From Roseiarcus sp963779095 (GTDB lineage: Bacteria; Pseudomonadota; Alphaproteobacteria; Rhizobiales; Beijerinckiaceae): a stretch of DNA of 64,000 nucleotides. The stretch covers positions 1-64,000 of the forward strand of contig CAVZWU010000022.1 of the NCBI GenBank assembly GCA_963779095.1. The letters are read 5' to 3'. Under the pieces are notes generated by a model. It ran no database searches and was not told the origin of the DNA. It saw only the letters and a program-made list of their open reading frames with translations. The position numbers and the translations under genes were made by a program. Below, piece after piece: positions 17,609-26,476 of the stretch. Each line of letters opens with the position of its first letter. Within the stretch, counting starts at the first letter, position 1.

Positions 17609-18826
17609 CTACGCCGGGATGCGCACCATAAGCTCGCTGATCCCGTGGATGAAGGACGAGAACACCCGTTTCGGCTCGCTGACGACCTCGATCCCAGGCA
17701 GGCGGTCGAGCATCTCCTCCCACAGGATCTTCAATTGCATTTCGGCCAGGTTCTTGCCGACGCAGCGGTGAATGCCGAAGCCGAACGACAGATGCTGGCG
17801 GGGACGGGGCCGGTCGATGATGAAGCGGTCGGGATCCTCGATCGCCTCCTGGTCGCGGTTGCCCGAAATATACCACATGGCGACCTTGTCGCCCTTGTGA
17901 ACCAGCTTGCCGCCGAACTCGACGTCCTCGAGCGCGGTGCGGCGCATGTAGGCGATCGGCGTCTGGTAGCGGATGATCTCCGGCGCCATCGACTCGACGA
18001 GTTCGGGCTTGGCGCGCAGCTTCCTGAATTCGTCCGGGTTCTGGCTGAGGAAGAAAAGGCCGCCGCTCATCGAGTTGCGCGTCGTGTCGTTGCCGCCGAC
18101 GATGAGCAGGACGACATTGCCAAGATATTCGCGCGCGCTCATGTCGCGGGTGGCTTGCCCATGCGCCAGCATCGAGATGAGATCGGGGCGCGGCTCGGCG
18201 TTGACGCGCTCATTCCACAAATTCATGAAATAGCCGAGGCACTCGCGAAAGACCGCCTCGCGCTGTTCCTCGCTTTCGATCACTCCCCCCGGCGTGGGAA
18301 TGGCGATCGAAACGTCCGACCAGTAGCTCAGCTTGCGCCGGTCCTCGAAGGGAAAGTCGAACAGGGTCGCCAGCATCTGGCAGGTGAGCTCGATTGAGAC
18401 CTTGTCCACCCAGTCGAAGGTCTCGCCACGCGGCAGACCATCGAGCGTGTCGCGCACCCGCTGACGGATCAGGCCCTCGAAATTGGCCAGATTTTCAGGC
18501 GAGACGATCGGCTGCACCACCTTGCGCTGCACGTCGTGCTTCGGCGGGTCCATGGCAATGAACATCGGCAGTTCGAGCTCGCCATACCGATCACGCAGGA
18601 CGATCCCCCCGAGCGTTGAGCTCGACGAGAACCTTCGATGGTCCGTCTCGAGGGCGATGATGTCCCTGTGCCTGGTCACCGACCAGTAGGGTCCGAGCGG
18701 GCTTGCCGGGCAGTAATGGACCGGCGCCTCGCGCCGCAGCCGGCGGAAGTAGGGCTGCCAGACGTCCTGCTGGTACAAAGCGGGGTTGCTGACGTCGAAC
18801 GCATCGAGCGGCATGGATTTCGGCAA
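17609..18826 (-). CDS. Cytochrome P450, CYP153-like
   Basis: 405 residues. The I-helix motif reads LIVGGNDTTRNSMSGG, the ExxR is EIIR, and the heme-binding loop is FGFGIHRCVGKNL with Cys near residue 355. The GNDTTRNS stretch and the HPYF-type N-terminus (WQPYFRRLRREAPVHYC) are typical of CYP153, bacterial terminal hydroxylases of alkanes, fatty acids or related hydrophobic compounds. The track start is TTG; ATG at 18814 (MPLDAFDV) is equally possible. A second frame from 18887 (MTLVSDYPVWSALKPVDHAALAEI) abuts this N-terminus and may be its true beginning if one base is in error. No ferredoxin or ferredoxin reductase gene is adjacent. Confidence 0.87.
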   Translation of the reverse strand: MPKSMPLDAFDVSNPALYQQDVWQPYFRRLRREAPVHYCPASPLGPYWSVTRHRDIIALETDHRRFSSSSTLGGIVLRDRYGELELPMFIAMDPPKHDVQRKVVQPIVSPENLANFEGLIRQRVRDTLDGLPRGETFDWVDKVSIELTCQMLATLFDFPFEDRRKLSYWSDVSIAIPTPGGVIESEEQREAVFRECLGYFMNLWNERVNAEPRPDLISMLAHGQATRDMSAREYLGNVVLLIVGGNDTTRNSMSGGLFFLSQNPDEFRKLRAKPELVESMAPEIIRYQTPIAYMRRTALEDVEFGGKLVHKGDKVAMWYISGNRDQEAIEDPDRFIIDRPRPRQHLSFGFGIHRCVGKNLAEMQLKILWEEMLDRLPGIEVVSEPKRVFSSFIHGISELMVRIPA

Positions 18827-19119
18827 GCGCCGCGTGATCGACAGGCTTCAAGGCGCTCCAAACGGGATAGTCCGAGACCAAAGTCATTGGCTCGCTCCTC
18901 CAGACGGCCGGCCCTTGGGCCTAGCACGCCGTCCGCCGGTGGTCTACGCACCCGGCGGACTTCGAACCCTCGTCAGACGATTGATCTGTTTAGGCTGGAC
19001 GGTCGCTGGGCCGGATCGCCGCTACGCGGGGACGCGCAGGCAAGGATGCTTGCGTAGAATCGTCCCTGCGCCGAGAGAGCGCACCGCCACGCTCCCGGCC
19101 CTCAGTGGCGCCCCTCCGC

Positions 19120-19785
19120 CTACCCCAGATGCTTGCGCAGAAACGCGATCGTGCGCGTCCAGGCGAGCGCCGCGCTCGGCGCGTCGTAACTGTCCCGCTG
19201 GTCGCAGTTGAAGCCGTGATCGGCGGGATAAATGTGGACCTCGACGTCCGGATGGGCGGCGGCGACCTCTTTCACCCCCGTGACGGGGATGTGCTGGTCC
19301 TTCTCGCCGAAATGGAGAAGCGTCGGGACCTGGGGCTTCAGGTCCTTGAGCCCGATAATCCCGCCGCCGTAATAGCCGACCACGGCGCTGAGGCCCTTGA
19401 GCCGCCCCGCCGCGCTCCAGGCGACCGTGCCGCCGAGACAGAAGCCGACGATGGCGACCTTGCCGCCGTGCTTGGCGACGTCGATCGCCGCGGCGACGTC
19501 GCGCAGCACCTGCTCGCGGTCGATCTTGCCGGCGATCGCCATGCCGCGCGTTCTCGATTCAGGGTCGTAGCCAGTCTCGAACCCGGGCTCGACATGTTCG
19601 AAAATCGCCGGCGCGACGGCGAGATAGCCCTCGGCCGCGAACTTGTCCGTGACGTCGCGGATATGCGAATTGACGCCGAAGATCTCCTGGATGACGACGA
19701 TCCCGCCGCGCGGGCGCCCTGCGGGATCGGCGCGCCAGGCTCGAATGGGGCCATCGCCTCCCGGCTTGAGTTCAATCCAGGCCAT
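19120..19785 (-). CDS. Dienelactone hydrolase family protein
   Basis: About 221 residues from ATG 19785 (MAWIELKPGGDG); codons upstream overlap the transporter gene end. Alpha/beta-hydrolase with the Cys nucleophile in VGFCLGGTVAW, an Asp in the EKDQHIPV region and His in DHGFNCD. The family opens dienelactones in chlorocatechol degradation, and many members are general esterases. Neighbours are a P450 and an EamA transporter on the same strand, so a role in handling hydrophobic carbon compounds is possible but unproven. Confidence 0.85.
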   Translation of the reverse strand: MAWIELKPGGDGPIRAWRADPAGRPRGGIVVIQEIFGVNSHIRDVTDKFAAEGYLAVAPAIFEHVEPGFETGYDPESRTRGMAIAGKIDREQVLRDVAAAIDVAKHGGKVAIVGFCLGGTVAWSAAGRLKGLSAVVGYYGGGIIGLKDLKPQVPTLLHFGEKDQHIPVTGVKEVAAAHPDVEVHIYPADHGFNCDQRDSYDAPSAALAWTRTIAFLRKHLG

Positions 19786-19807
19786 GTCAATCTCCTTGGG
19801 TGCGGCT

Positions 19808-20740
19808 TCAGCGTTGAAGGCCGCTCGCGCCTCTTTGCGCGATGGCGATGCCGCCGACAACTAACAAGAGCGCGAGCACATGATAGGCGGCGAACGGCTC
19901 GCCAAGGATGGCGACCGCCATAATGGCCCCGAACACCGGCACCAGATTGACGAACACGCCGGCCCGCCCCGGCCCGATCAGCTCGACCCCGCGCATGAAG
20001 GTGATCTGCGCCAGGAAGGCCGGCCCAAGCGCGGCAAAGGCGAGCACCAGAACGCCGGCCCAGGTCGGCCAGATGAAGCCGCCGGACAGGATTTCCCAGA
20101 TCATCAGGGGCACGGACGTGACAAAGGCGGCGAACGCCATGGCTGCCAGCATGCTCACTCCCGAGACGTTCGGCCGCTGGCGAAGGCCAACCGTGTAGCC
20201 TGCGTAAATGACCGCGGCCACGACCATCATGAGGTCGCCGCTGTTGAAGGCGAGCGCCGCGAGCCGCGCCAGATCGCCCTGCGCGGCGATCACGCCCACG
20301 CCGATCATGGTGATGAGCGCGCCGAGCGCCTGCAGCGCGGTGAATCGGACGCCCAGAAACACGCGCGCGCCGATGAGAACAAGCGCAGGGATGGCGCCCT
20401 GGATGATCGAGAGGTTGAGCGCGCTCGTGCGGTGCGCCGCGACATAGAAGAGCGCGACGAAGGCCGTGTATCCGGCGGCGCCCATCACCGTCAGATAGAC
20501 CCAGCGCGCGCGCAAAAGCGGCCAGTCCCGCCGCAGCGAAGGGCGGGCCGCGATGAGAATAGGAACAAGCGCCACCGCCCACCGCAGGGTGGTCAGAGTC
20601 ATCGGTCCGATCTGGCCGACCGCCAATCGGCCGACGATCGAGTGCGCCGCCCAGATCAGCGTGGTGATGATCAGCAGCAGGATCGGGTTGGCCCAGGTCG
20701 ATTGCATGAGCCCGGCCCTTGGCGCGGTCGTGTCGGTCAT
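19808..20740 (-). CDS. EamA/DMT-superfamily transporter
   Basis: About 310 residues from ATG 20740 (MTDTTAPRAGLMQ), with ten hydrophobic segments in two EamA repeats: first ANPILLLIITTLIWAAHSIVGR, second GDLMMVVAAVIYAGYTVGLRQR. The inner membrane exporter family includes amino-acid and metabolite efflux pumps; the substrate cannot be told. The gene is followed at 22 bases by the dienelactone hydrolase, so they may be cotranscribed. Confidence 0.85.
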   Translation of the reverse strand: MTDTTAPRAGLMQSTWANPILLLIITTLIWAAHSIVGRLAVGQIGPMTLTTLRWAVALVPILIAARPSLRRDWPLLRARWVYLTVMGAAGYTAFVALFYVAAHRTSALNLSIIQGAIPALVLIGARVFLGVRFTALQALGALITMIGVGVIAAQGDLARLAALAFNSGDLMMVVAAVIYAGYTVGLRQRPNVSGVSMLAAMAFAAFVTSVPLMIWEILSGGFIWPTWAGVLVLAFAALGPAFLAQITFMRGVELIGPGRAGVFVNLVPVFGAIMAVAILGEPFAAYHVLALLLVVGGIAIAQRGASGLQR

Positions 20741-20909
20741 GAATATTTTCGCTGGGCCTCGGCAATGGTCGTGAGTTCGCAAGCGCGTCCTGGCCGGAAG
20801 CGAGCGCTCCCCCTTTTTGAACGAGAGCCGGGCGCGGCACATAGGCCGAACCGGGCCCGAAGGCAATCTGCCGACAGGGACGCTTCGAGACGCTGACCTC
20901 GAGCGCCGC

Positions 20910-21797
20910 TCAGGCGGCGGCCTGGCGCGCAGGGGCGCCGGCCGGGGCGACGATCGTTTCGCGGATCGATTCGGCGAGCGCCTTGGCTTCCTCGCTCGGA
21001 CGTCCCGGCGCGTGGATGAGCCCCATGCGGTTCAAGGGCAGTTCCGGCAACCCTTCCGCCCGCCCGAGCACCTTGAGGCCGGGGCCGACCAGCGATAAGG
21101 GCAGGATCGTCGCCGCGAGCCCGGCGCGCAAGAGCGTGCCAATCGCGCTGAAGTTCTTGGAGTAGAACCGCGCCCGCGTCACGCCCGGCGCCGCGGTCAG
21201 CGCCTGCTCGGTCGCGCGCCGCCAGCAACAGGTGGGGCTGCCGAGCGCGAGCGGGATCGGCGCTCCTTCCTCCACCCGGAATCGCTCGGCGGCGACCCAC
21301 ACGAGCGGCTCCTCGCGCAGGACCTCGAGCCCGTTGAGCCCCTCGTAGTCGGTGATCAGCGCCAGATCCAGCGCTCCGGCGGCGACCTGCGGCGCAAGGT
21401 CGGTCGACGCCTCGCAATTGACCGAGATCTCGACCAGCGGATGGCGCCGATTGAAGCGGGAGAGGATTTCGGCCAGGAAGGATTCCGCGTAGTCGTCCGG
21501 AATGCCGAGCCGGGCCGCGCCCCTCAGACCCTTGCGCGACAGCGCGGCAAGCGCCCCGGCCTCGACCTGGACGATGCGGCGGGCGAATTCGATCAGCCGC
21601 TCGCCTTCCTCGGTCAGCCGCGCGCCGCGCCCGTGCTTGACGAACAAAGCGCAGCCCAACTGCTCTTCGAGCCGGCGGATATGCATCGAGACGGCCGACT
21701 GCGTCTTGTGCACCCGCTCCGCCGCCTTGGTGAACGAGCCGGAATCGACGATGGCGAGGAAGGAGCGAAGCTGGTCGGTGTCGAGCATGGAACCCAT
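20910..21797 (-). CDS. LysR-family transcriptional regulator
   Basis: 295 residues. The N-terminal helix-turn-helix (LRSFLAIVDSGSFTKAAERV, HKTQSAVSMHIRRLEEQLG) is classical LysR; the C-terminal ligand-binding domain runs from about residue 90 (ARLGIPDDYAES). It is divergent from the DUF1127 and malate synthase genes, with a long dyad in the space between. The usual job of such a regulator is control of itself and the divergent gene; the ligand is unknown. Confidence 0.88.
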   Translation of the reverse strand: MGSMLDTDQLRSFLAIVDSGSFTKAAERVHKTQSAVSMHIRRLEEQLGCALFVKHGRGARLTEEGERLIEFARRIVQVEAGALAALSRKGLRGAARLGIPDDYAESFLAEILSRFNRRHPLVEISVNCEASTDLAPQVAAGALDLALITDYEGLNGLEVLREEPLVWVAAERFRVEEGAPIPLALGSPTCCWRRATEQALTAAPGVTRARFYSKNFSAIGTLLRAGLAATILPLSLVGPGLKVLGRAEGLPELPLNRMGLIHAPGRPSEEAKALAESIRETIVAPAGAPARQAAA

Positions 21798-21804
21798 CCG
21801 AAAT

Positions 21805-21845
21805 ATTGATCGGTTACTCTACAAACATTCGTTGGACCGATCAAT
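21805..21845. promoter_or_regulatory. Long dyad between the LysR gene and DUF1127
   Basis: attgatcggt at 21805-21814 and its exact complement accgatcaat at 21836-21845, 21 bases apart (31 bases centre to centre). It lies 8 bases before the LysR start. Two sites on nearly the same helix face, upstream of a LysR gene, suit a LysR tetramer operator. Confidence 0.6.
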
Positions 21846-21943
21846 AGACCTCCCTATATAAAGACGTATTCCGAGATTGAACGGCCCCTCCCGGCGCCCC
21901 TTGGCGCCGAACGGATTGCCGTCACTTCAAGGAGGAGGCGAAA

Positions 21944-22489
21944 ATGATTGCATCGTTAACATTGACCTCCCAGGCGGCGAACGCCCTGTGGCGGATCCTC
22001 ACCTGGCCGGCCCGGGTCAGCGCGGCGCGGCGCACGATGTCCGAATTGGCGCGGATGTCCGAATACGAGCTGCGCGATATCGGCCTTACGCGGTCCGATA
22101 TCAATGACGCCACGGCGCTGCCCCTGAGCGACGACCCCTCGAGCCTGCTCGTCAGGCGGCGGTCCTGGCGCGAACGGAACTCCTCGCCGGGAAACCGATC
22201 TCGCGGCCTGATCCAGACTGAACGCCGTTGGCCGACCTGCACCGCGGCGCCTCCCCAAAGGCGAGGAAAAGGTCTAGGACATAGGTCCTGGACCTTACGC
22301 CTTTGCGGAGCCCCTCATGACAGCGCACGCGGCTGTAGCCGGCGTCGAGATCAACGCCAAGCCCGGCGGCCGGCAGGCCGAGATCCTCAGCGCCTCGGCG
22401 CTTGGGTTTCTCGCCGACCTGCACCGGCGATTCAACCGGCGCCGCCTGGAATTGCTCACCCGGCGCATGGGACGACAGGAAGACTTTGA
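21944..22489 (+). CDS. DUF1127 small protein, C-terminal end uncertain
   Basis: The recognisable part is residues 1-60: MIASLTLTSQAANALWRILT, then the DUF1127 motif RTMSELARMSEYELRDIGLTRSD. DUF1127 proteins are usually 45-100 residues, basic, and in alphaproteobacteria linked to phosphate and stress responses and RNA handling. The frame stays open for 181 codons and runs 170 bases into malate synthase in another frame, which is unlikely to be real. A one-base shift near 22150 would end the protein at TGA about 22220, at a typical length. A ribosome-binding site (aaggagg) is well placed before the ATG. Confidence 0.65.
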   Translation: MIASLTLTSQAANALWRILTWPARVSAARRTMSELARMSEYELRDIGLTRSDINDATALPLSDDPSSLLVRRRSWRERNSSPGNRSRGLIQTERRWPTCTAAPPQRRGKGLGHRSWTLRLCGAPHDSARGCSRRRDQRQARRPAGRDPQRLGAWVSRRPAPAIQPAPPGIAHPAHGTTGRL

Positions 22490-23915
22490 CGCCGGCAAGT
22501 TGCCGGATTTTCTTCCCGACACAAAATCCATCCGCGAGCGCGACTGGACCGTCGCCAAGATCCCCGCCGACCTTCTCGACCGCCGCGTCGAGATCACCGG
22601 CCCTGTTGACCGCAAGATGATCGTCAACGCGCTCAATTCCGGCGCCAAGGTGTTCATGGCCGATTTCGAGGACGCTTCCTCGCCAATGTTCGCCAATATG
22701 GTCGAGGGCCAGGCGAACCTGAAGGACGTTTGGGCCGGCAAGATCGACTTCACTGACTCGGCCACGGGCAAGCTTTACGCGGTCAAGAGCAATCCCGCTG
22801 CGCTGATGGTGCGCCCGCGCGGATGGCATCTGCCCGAGCGCCATGTCGCTGTCGACGACGAGGAGATGTCCGGCTCGCTGTTCGATTTCGGCCTCTATGT
22901 CTTCCACTGCGCCAAGGCGCAGATGGAGAAAGGCTCGACCCCTGCCTTTTACCTGCCGAAACTCGAGAGCCATCTCGAGGCCAGGCTCTGGAACGAGGTG
23001 TTCTCCCATGCGGAGCACGAACTCGGCGTCCCGCATGGGACGTTCAAGGCGACGGTGCTGATCGAGACGCTGCCGGCCGCGTTCGAGATGGACGAGATTC
23101 TCTACGAGCTGCGCGATCATATCGTCGGCCTCAACTGCGGCCGCTGGGACTATATTTTCTCGTTCATCAAGCGGCTCGGCAAGAACAAGGCCTTCCTCAC
23201 CCCAGATCGGTCGGAAATGACGATGGGCAAGGCGTTCCTCAACGCCTATTCGCTCCTCCTCATCAAGACCTGCCATCGCCGCGGCGCCTTCGCCATGGGC
23301 GGCATGGCGGCGCAAATCCCGGTCAAGGGCGATAGCAAAGCCAACGAGGCGGCTTTCGCCAAGGTCCGCGCCGACAAGGAGCGCGAGGCCGGCAACGGCC
23401 ACGACGGCACCTGGGTCGCCCACCCCGATCTCGTGCCGGTCGCGATGGAAGTGTTCGACCGGCTGATGCCTCAGTCCAACCAGCTCTCAAACAAGCGCGA
23501 TGATGTCCACGTGACGCAGGCCGACCTGCTCGAGGTGCAAAAAGGCAAGCGGACCGAGGAGGGCCTGCGCGAGAACATCCGGGTCGGCGTGCAATATATC
23601 GAGGCCTGGCTCAGAGGCCGCGGCGCCGTGCCGATCTATAATCTGATGGAGGACGCGGCGACGGCGGAAATCTCGCGCGCCCAGGTCTGGCAGTGGATCC
23701 ACCTCAAGGCGAAGCTCGACGACGGCCGCGAGGTGACGCCCGAGATGTTCCGCGACGCGCTCAAGGGCGAGATGGAGCGGGTCAAGGGCGAGGTCGGGGC
23801 CAAGGCCTTCGACGGCGGCCGCTTCAGCCAGGCGACCGAGCTCTTCTCGGACATGTCGCTCAGCGACACGTTCGACGAGTTCCTGACGCTACCCGCCTAC
23901 AAGCTGATCGACTAG
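22317..23915 (+). CDS. aceB: Malate synthase A
   Basis: 532 residues, the usual length of the A isoform. Visible markers: ITGPVDRKMIVNALNSGAKVF, FMADFEDASSP, the catalytic RPRGWHLPE block, VLIETLPAAFEMDEILYELR, GRWDYIFSFIKR, and the C-terminal LMEDAATAEISRAQVWQW. It condenses glyoxylate with acetyl-CoA to malate in the glyoxylate shunt, allowing growth on acetate or on carbon from PHB or fatty acids. It is downstream of the DUF1127 gene and divergent LysR regulator. No isocitrate lyase is in the window. Confidence 0.95.
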   Translation: MTAHAAVAGVEINAKPGGRQAEILSASALGFLADLHRRFNRRRLELLTRRMGRQEDFDAGKLPDFLPDTKSIRERDWTVAKIPADLLDRRVEITGPVDRKMIVNALNSGAKVFMADFEDASSPMFANMVEGQANLKDVWAGKIDFTDSATGKLYAVKSNPAALMVRPRGWHLPERHVAVDDEEMSGSLFDFGLYVFHCAKAQMEKGSTPAFYLPKLESHLEARLWNEVFSHAEHELGVPHGTFKATVLIETLPAAFEMDEILYELRDHIVGLNCGRWDYIFSFIKRLGKNKAFLTPDRSEMTMGKAFLNAYSLLLIKTCHRRGAFAMGGMAAQIPVKGDSKANEAAFAKVRADKEREAGNGHDGTWVAHPDLVPVAMEVFDRLMPQSNQLSNKRDDVHVTQADLLEVQKGKRTEEGLRENIRVGVQYIEAWLRGRGAVPIYNLMEDAATAEISRAQVWQWIHLKAKLDDGREVTPEMFRDALKGEMERVKGEVGAKAFDGGRFSQATELFSDMSLSDTFDEFLTLPAYKLID

Positions 23916-24099
23916 GGCCGACGGGCGGACCACAGCCGTCGAGCAAGTCGCAAGAATTAACCGCTTTGCCGCCGCGAAGGGGCTCCCGTTTTGACTCCAG
24001 CAAGACCGACCGGCAACCGCGCCCCCGCTGAGACCTTCTGACCGGTTTCGATTTCGGGTCCTTCGTTCGCGCGGGTCCAACTCGCTGTGCGCGGTGTGC

Positions 24100-24202
24100 C
24101 CTAGTGGATAGAATCAAACGCTTCGAACCCCTTGCAAGCCGGAGAACTCCTTGAAATTGCGGAAGGCGCCCCGGACTCTTACGTTTGATTTTGACCACTA
24201 GG
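24100..24202. repeat. MITE-like element, copy 1
   Basis: 103 bp, starting cctagtgg and ending ccactagg, with imperfect terminal inverted repeats of about 20 bp (outer 8 identical, inner aatcaaacg identical). The reverse complement equals the copy at 28681-28782 except for one G in a G-run. It has no coding capacity, so a non-autonomous element moved by a transposase elsewhere is likely. The ctag at its ends hints at TA/CTAG target choice. Confidence 0.75.
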
Positions 24203-24406
24203 TCACGGCGCCGGACAAAAACCGAACTTAACCGTGCTCTGCAACCGCAGAAAACGCCGCTTGCAGTCTGTGAGTTTTGGTGCTTACTTAACGGAACGCT
24301 GAGCGCGGCCGGATTGACCTGACGCCGCGCGCCGACTGCAAGTTTTTGCGAGGCGGAATCCGCCCGGCGCTAAAGATTTACTTGACTGATACTGGAGGAG
24401 CCGGAA

Positions 24407-24790
24407 ATGGCGACGATCATCCTTGGCAATGGCGCCAATCTCTCCGTGTCTGATGACAATAGCGACGGAGACACGATCATCCTTGGCAACGGCGCGAACG
24501 ACGCGGTGACCGCAGCTTCAAGCCAATACGACAAAATCATCCTCGGCAATGGCCATGGTCTTTCCGTGTCTGGCGACAATAGCACCGGAGACACGATCAT
24601 GCTTGGCAACGGCGCCAATGACATAGTGAGCGCGGCTTCCAGCCAATACGGTGTGATCATTTTTGGTAATGGCGCCGGAGACACCGTTAACGCCTACCCG
24701 AGCAGTTTTAATTCGCCCGGTATTCAAGATGACACAATACTACTGGGTAATGGCGCCGGAGACACGGTGAACGCCTATGCGTCTCCAGGA
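24407..24790 (+). repeat. 60 bp coding tandem repeats
   Basis: The DNA repeats with a 60 base unit and a clearer 120 base super-unit, each starting atcatccttggcaatggcgc or a close variant. Conservation at third codon positions points to recent duplication. Coding, not a CRISPR array. Confidence 0.75.
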
Positions 24791-24850
24791 GGGTCCACTT
24801 CATCTAATACAATCACCCGTGCCTATCCGGTTGACTCAGACACCCACTAG
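24407..24850 (+). CDS. Tandem-repeat protein (LGNG motif), truncated by IS1595
   Basis: 147 residues made of six repeats of about 20 residues, each opening I-I/M/L-L/F-GNGA/H and alternating two types (…LSVSDDNSDGDT and …DAVTAASSQYDK). The regular LGNG turn with hydrophobic pairs suggests a beta-solenoid, as in secreted RTX-like or calcium-binding proteins, but canonical GGxGxD nonapeptides are absent. There is no signal peptide; RTX-type proteins use C-terminal secretion signals, which would be lost here. The last ten or so codons lie within the left terminal repeat of the IS1595 element, so the original protein was probably longer. Start ATG 24407 has a strong ribosome-binding site (ggagga). 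Function unknown. Confidence 0.6.
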   Translation: MATIILGNGANLSVSDDNSDGDTIILGNGANDAVTAASSQYDKIILGNGHGLSVSGDNSTGDTIMLGNGANDIVSAASSQYGVIIFGNGAGDTVNAYPSSFNSPGIQDDTILLGNGAGDTVNAYASPGGSTSSNTITRAYPVDSDTH

Positions 24851-25910
24851 GGCTAGTAGCCGCAGTTATGGCGGCTTTGGACATTCACCAGCGGGACGAT
24901 CTGGCTTTTCCCCAATCGCTCCCCGAATTTCAGAAGCTGTTTCCTAATGACGCGGCGTGTGCTGTCTATCTTGGGCGCGCGCGTTGGCCTGACGGTTTTG
25001 TCTGCTCGCATTGCGGCGTGATTGGTGAACCCTTCCGCATTGCAACCCGACCCGGTGTTCTGGAATGCCGCGCGTGTCGACGCCAAACCGGCCTCTTGGC
25101 CGGCACGGTCATGGAGCGCAGTCATACGCCGCTTAGCGTCTGGTTCTGGGCCGCGTATCTCGTCGCCAGCCAGACGCCGGGCATGTCGGCGGTTCAGTTT
25201 CAGCGGCAACTTGGGCTGACACGATACGAAACTGCGTTTGGCATCCTTCACAAACTGCGCGCCGGCATGGTGCGGCCGGACCAGGATCGTATCGGTGGTC
25301 GGGCGAAAGAGCATGTCGAGGTCGATGAGACCTGGGTCGGTGGAAGGACGCGCGGCGATGGCCGAGGCATCCACCACAAAACATTGGTGTCCGCCGCTGT
25401 CGAGGTTCGCCATCGCAAGCCGGGGACGGCGCAAGACAAGCGCAGGGACGGTCGCTATGCCGGTCGTGTGCGATTGGCCATCGTCGCCGACCGCAGCGCC
25501 AATTCCTTGTGCGGCTTTGTCGAGAACGCCGTCATGCCAGCCTCGCTGATCGTCACCGACGATTGGAGCGGCTACGTCAGCTTGCGTAAGCGGGGCTACG
25601 ACCATCATCCGATTGCCGAAAGCGGCGATCCCGAAATTGCCGAACAGTTCATGCCGATGATTCATCTCGTCTTCTCCAATTTGAAGACCTGGCTCAACGG
25701 CATCCACCACGGCGTGAGCGCCAAGCATCTACAAGCTTACCTCAACGAATTCACGTTCCGCTTCAACCGGCGCTTCTACCCGTTCAACGCCTTCCGCTCG
25801 CTGCTCGGCATCGCGGGCGACGTCGAGGCGCCAACCTATGCCCAGCTTTAATTCGGGAGAATGGGTCCACCCTACATATGGTGGGTGTCTGCCTTAACCG
25901 GATAGGCACG
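24818..25910 (+). mobile_element. IS1595-family insertion sequence
   Basis: Terminal inverted repeats of about 30 bp: left 24818-24847 (cgtgcctatccggtt, then cagacacccac) and right 25881-25910, with about four mismatches. They enclose an ISXO2-type transposase. No target duplication was found. The left end provides the tail codons and stop of the tandem-repeat gene. Confidence 0.75.
24868..25851 (+). CDS. IS1595 (ISXO2-like) transposase
   Basis: 327 residues and intact. The N-terminal zinc-ribbon has CSHCGV and CRACRRQTG. The DDE-type core begins HVEVDETWVGGR (first Asp), has IVTDDWSGY (second Asp) and ends with HLQAYLNEFTFRFNRR (Glu/Asn region). It moves its own element by cut-and-paste or replicative transposition. 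Only the terminal repeats flank it, so this copy may still be active. Confidence 0.9.
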   Translation: MAALDIHQRDDLAFPQSLPEFQKLFPNDAACAVYLGRARWPDGFVCSHCGVIGEPFRIATRPGVLECRACRRQTGLLAGTVMERSHTPLSVWFWAAYLVASQTPGMSAVQFQRQLGLTRYETAFGILHKLRAGMVRPDQDRIGGRAKEHVEVDETWVGGRTRGDGRGIHHKTLVSAAVEVRHRKPGTAQDKRRDGRYAGRVRLAIVADRSANSLCGFVENAVMPASLIVTDDWSGYVSLRKRGYDHHPIAESGDPEIAEQFMPMIHLVFSNLKTWLNGIHHGVSAKHLQAYLNEFTFRFNRRFYPFNAFRSLLGIAGDVEAPTYAQL

Positions 25911-26299
25911 CCACAAGCTTACGCTCCCTATTTGCCGCCTCGCCGGCGCAGGCATGCGGTTTGGCGATCTCAACAGCTGGCGACGTTACAAGGGCGACGA
26001 AAGCTGCGTCCAGTTTTATTCTGCACGGCGGGTCTTGGCGAGCCCGACACGATGAAACTGCGCGCCCTCAGCTTGGCCGAGGAAACGCGCGCACCCGGAT
26101 AACGCAGCAAGATGCCGGTCCCGCTGTCTGCTGAAAATCCCAGCCTGTCTTTTCTGGCGATTGATCAGGCCTGTTTCTGCTGCTACTTACGAACCGCCAA
26201 TCCTGATGAAAGGGCTTGATCCGGAACTCTTCAAGCCTTTTCAAGGGTTTCGGCTTCTCGTCCGGGGCGAGATAATTTTCGAAAGGGACAACTGAATTC
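25911..26299. other. Gene-free region between IS1595 and tRNA-Gly
   Basis: 389 bases without a convincing ORF; the 74-codon plus-strand frame at 25878-26102 begins in the IS end and has no family resemblance. The lost 3' part of the tandem-repeat gene would be expected to start here, but no LGNG-type codons follow. The last 100 bases are AT-richer and probably carry the tRNA promoter. Confidence 0.4.
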
Positions 26300-26373
26300 G
26301 CGGGTGTAGCTCAATGGTAGAGCAGCAGCCTTCCAAGCTGAATACGAGGGTTCGATTCCCTTCACCCGCTCCA
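26300..26373 (+). tRNA. tRNA-Gly (anticodon TCC)
   Basis: Acceptor stem gcgggtg pairs with cacccgc; the D arm is gctcaatggtagagc; the anticodon loop is cttccaa with TCC; the T arm gggttcgattccc is canonical. The discriminator T and encoded CCA end at 26373. It reads GGA/GGG glycine codons. Confidence 0.95.
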
Positions 26374-26476
26374 ATTTTCGAGCGCCGCCGGCCCGAATCG
26401 CGATAGAGACGAGACGGGGCAGTCACCCGCGAGCAATCCTTAGTCGAGCCCGTTGTCCAACCTTCGGCGGCCGGCC

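Noticed and set aside
24407..24790. Possible CRISPR array
   Set aside because: The regular repeats have a 60 base period without unique spacers and lie in one open frame; they encode a repeat protein.
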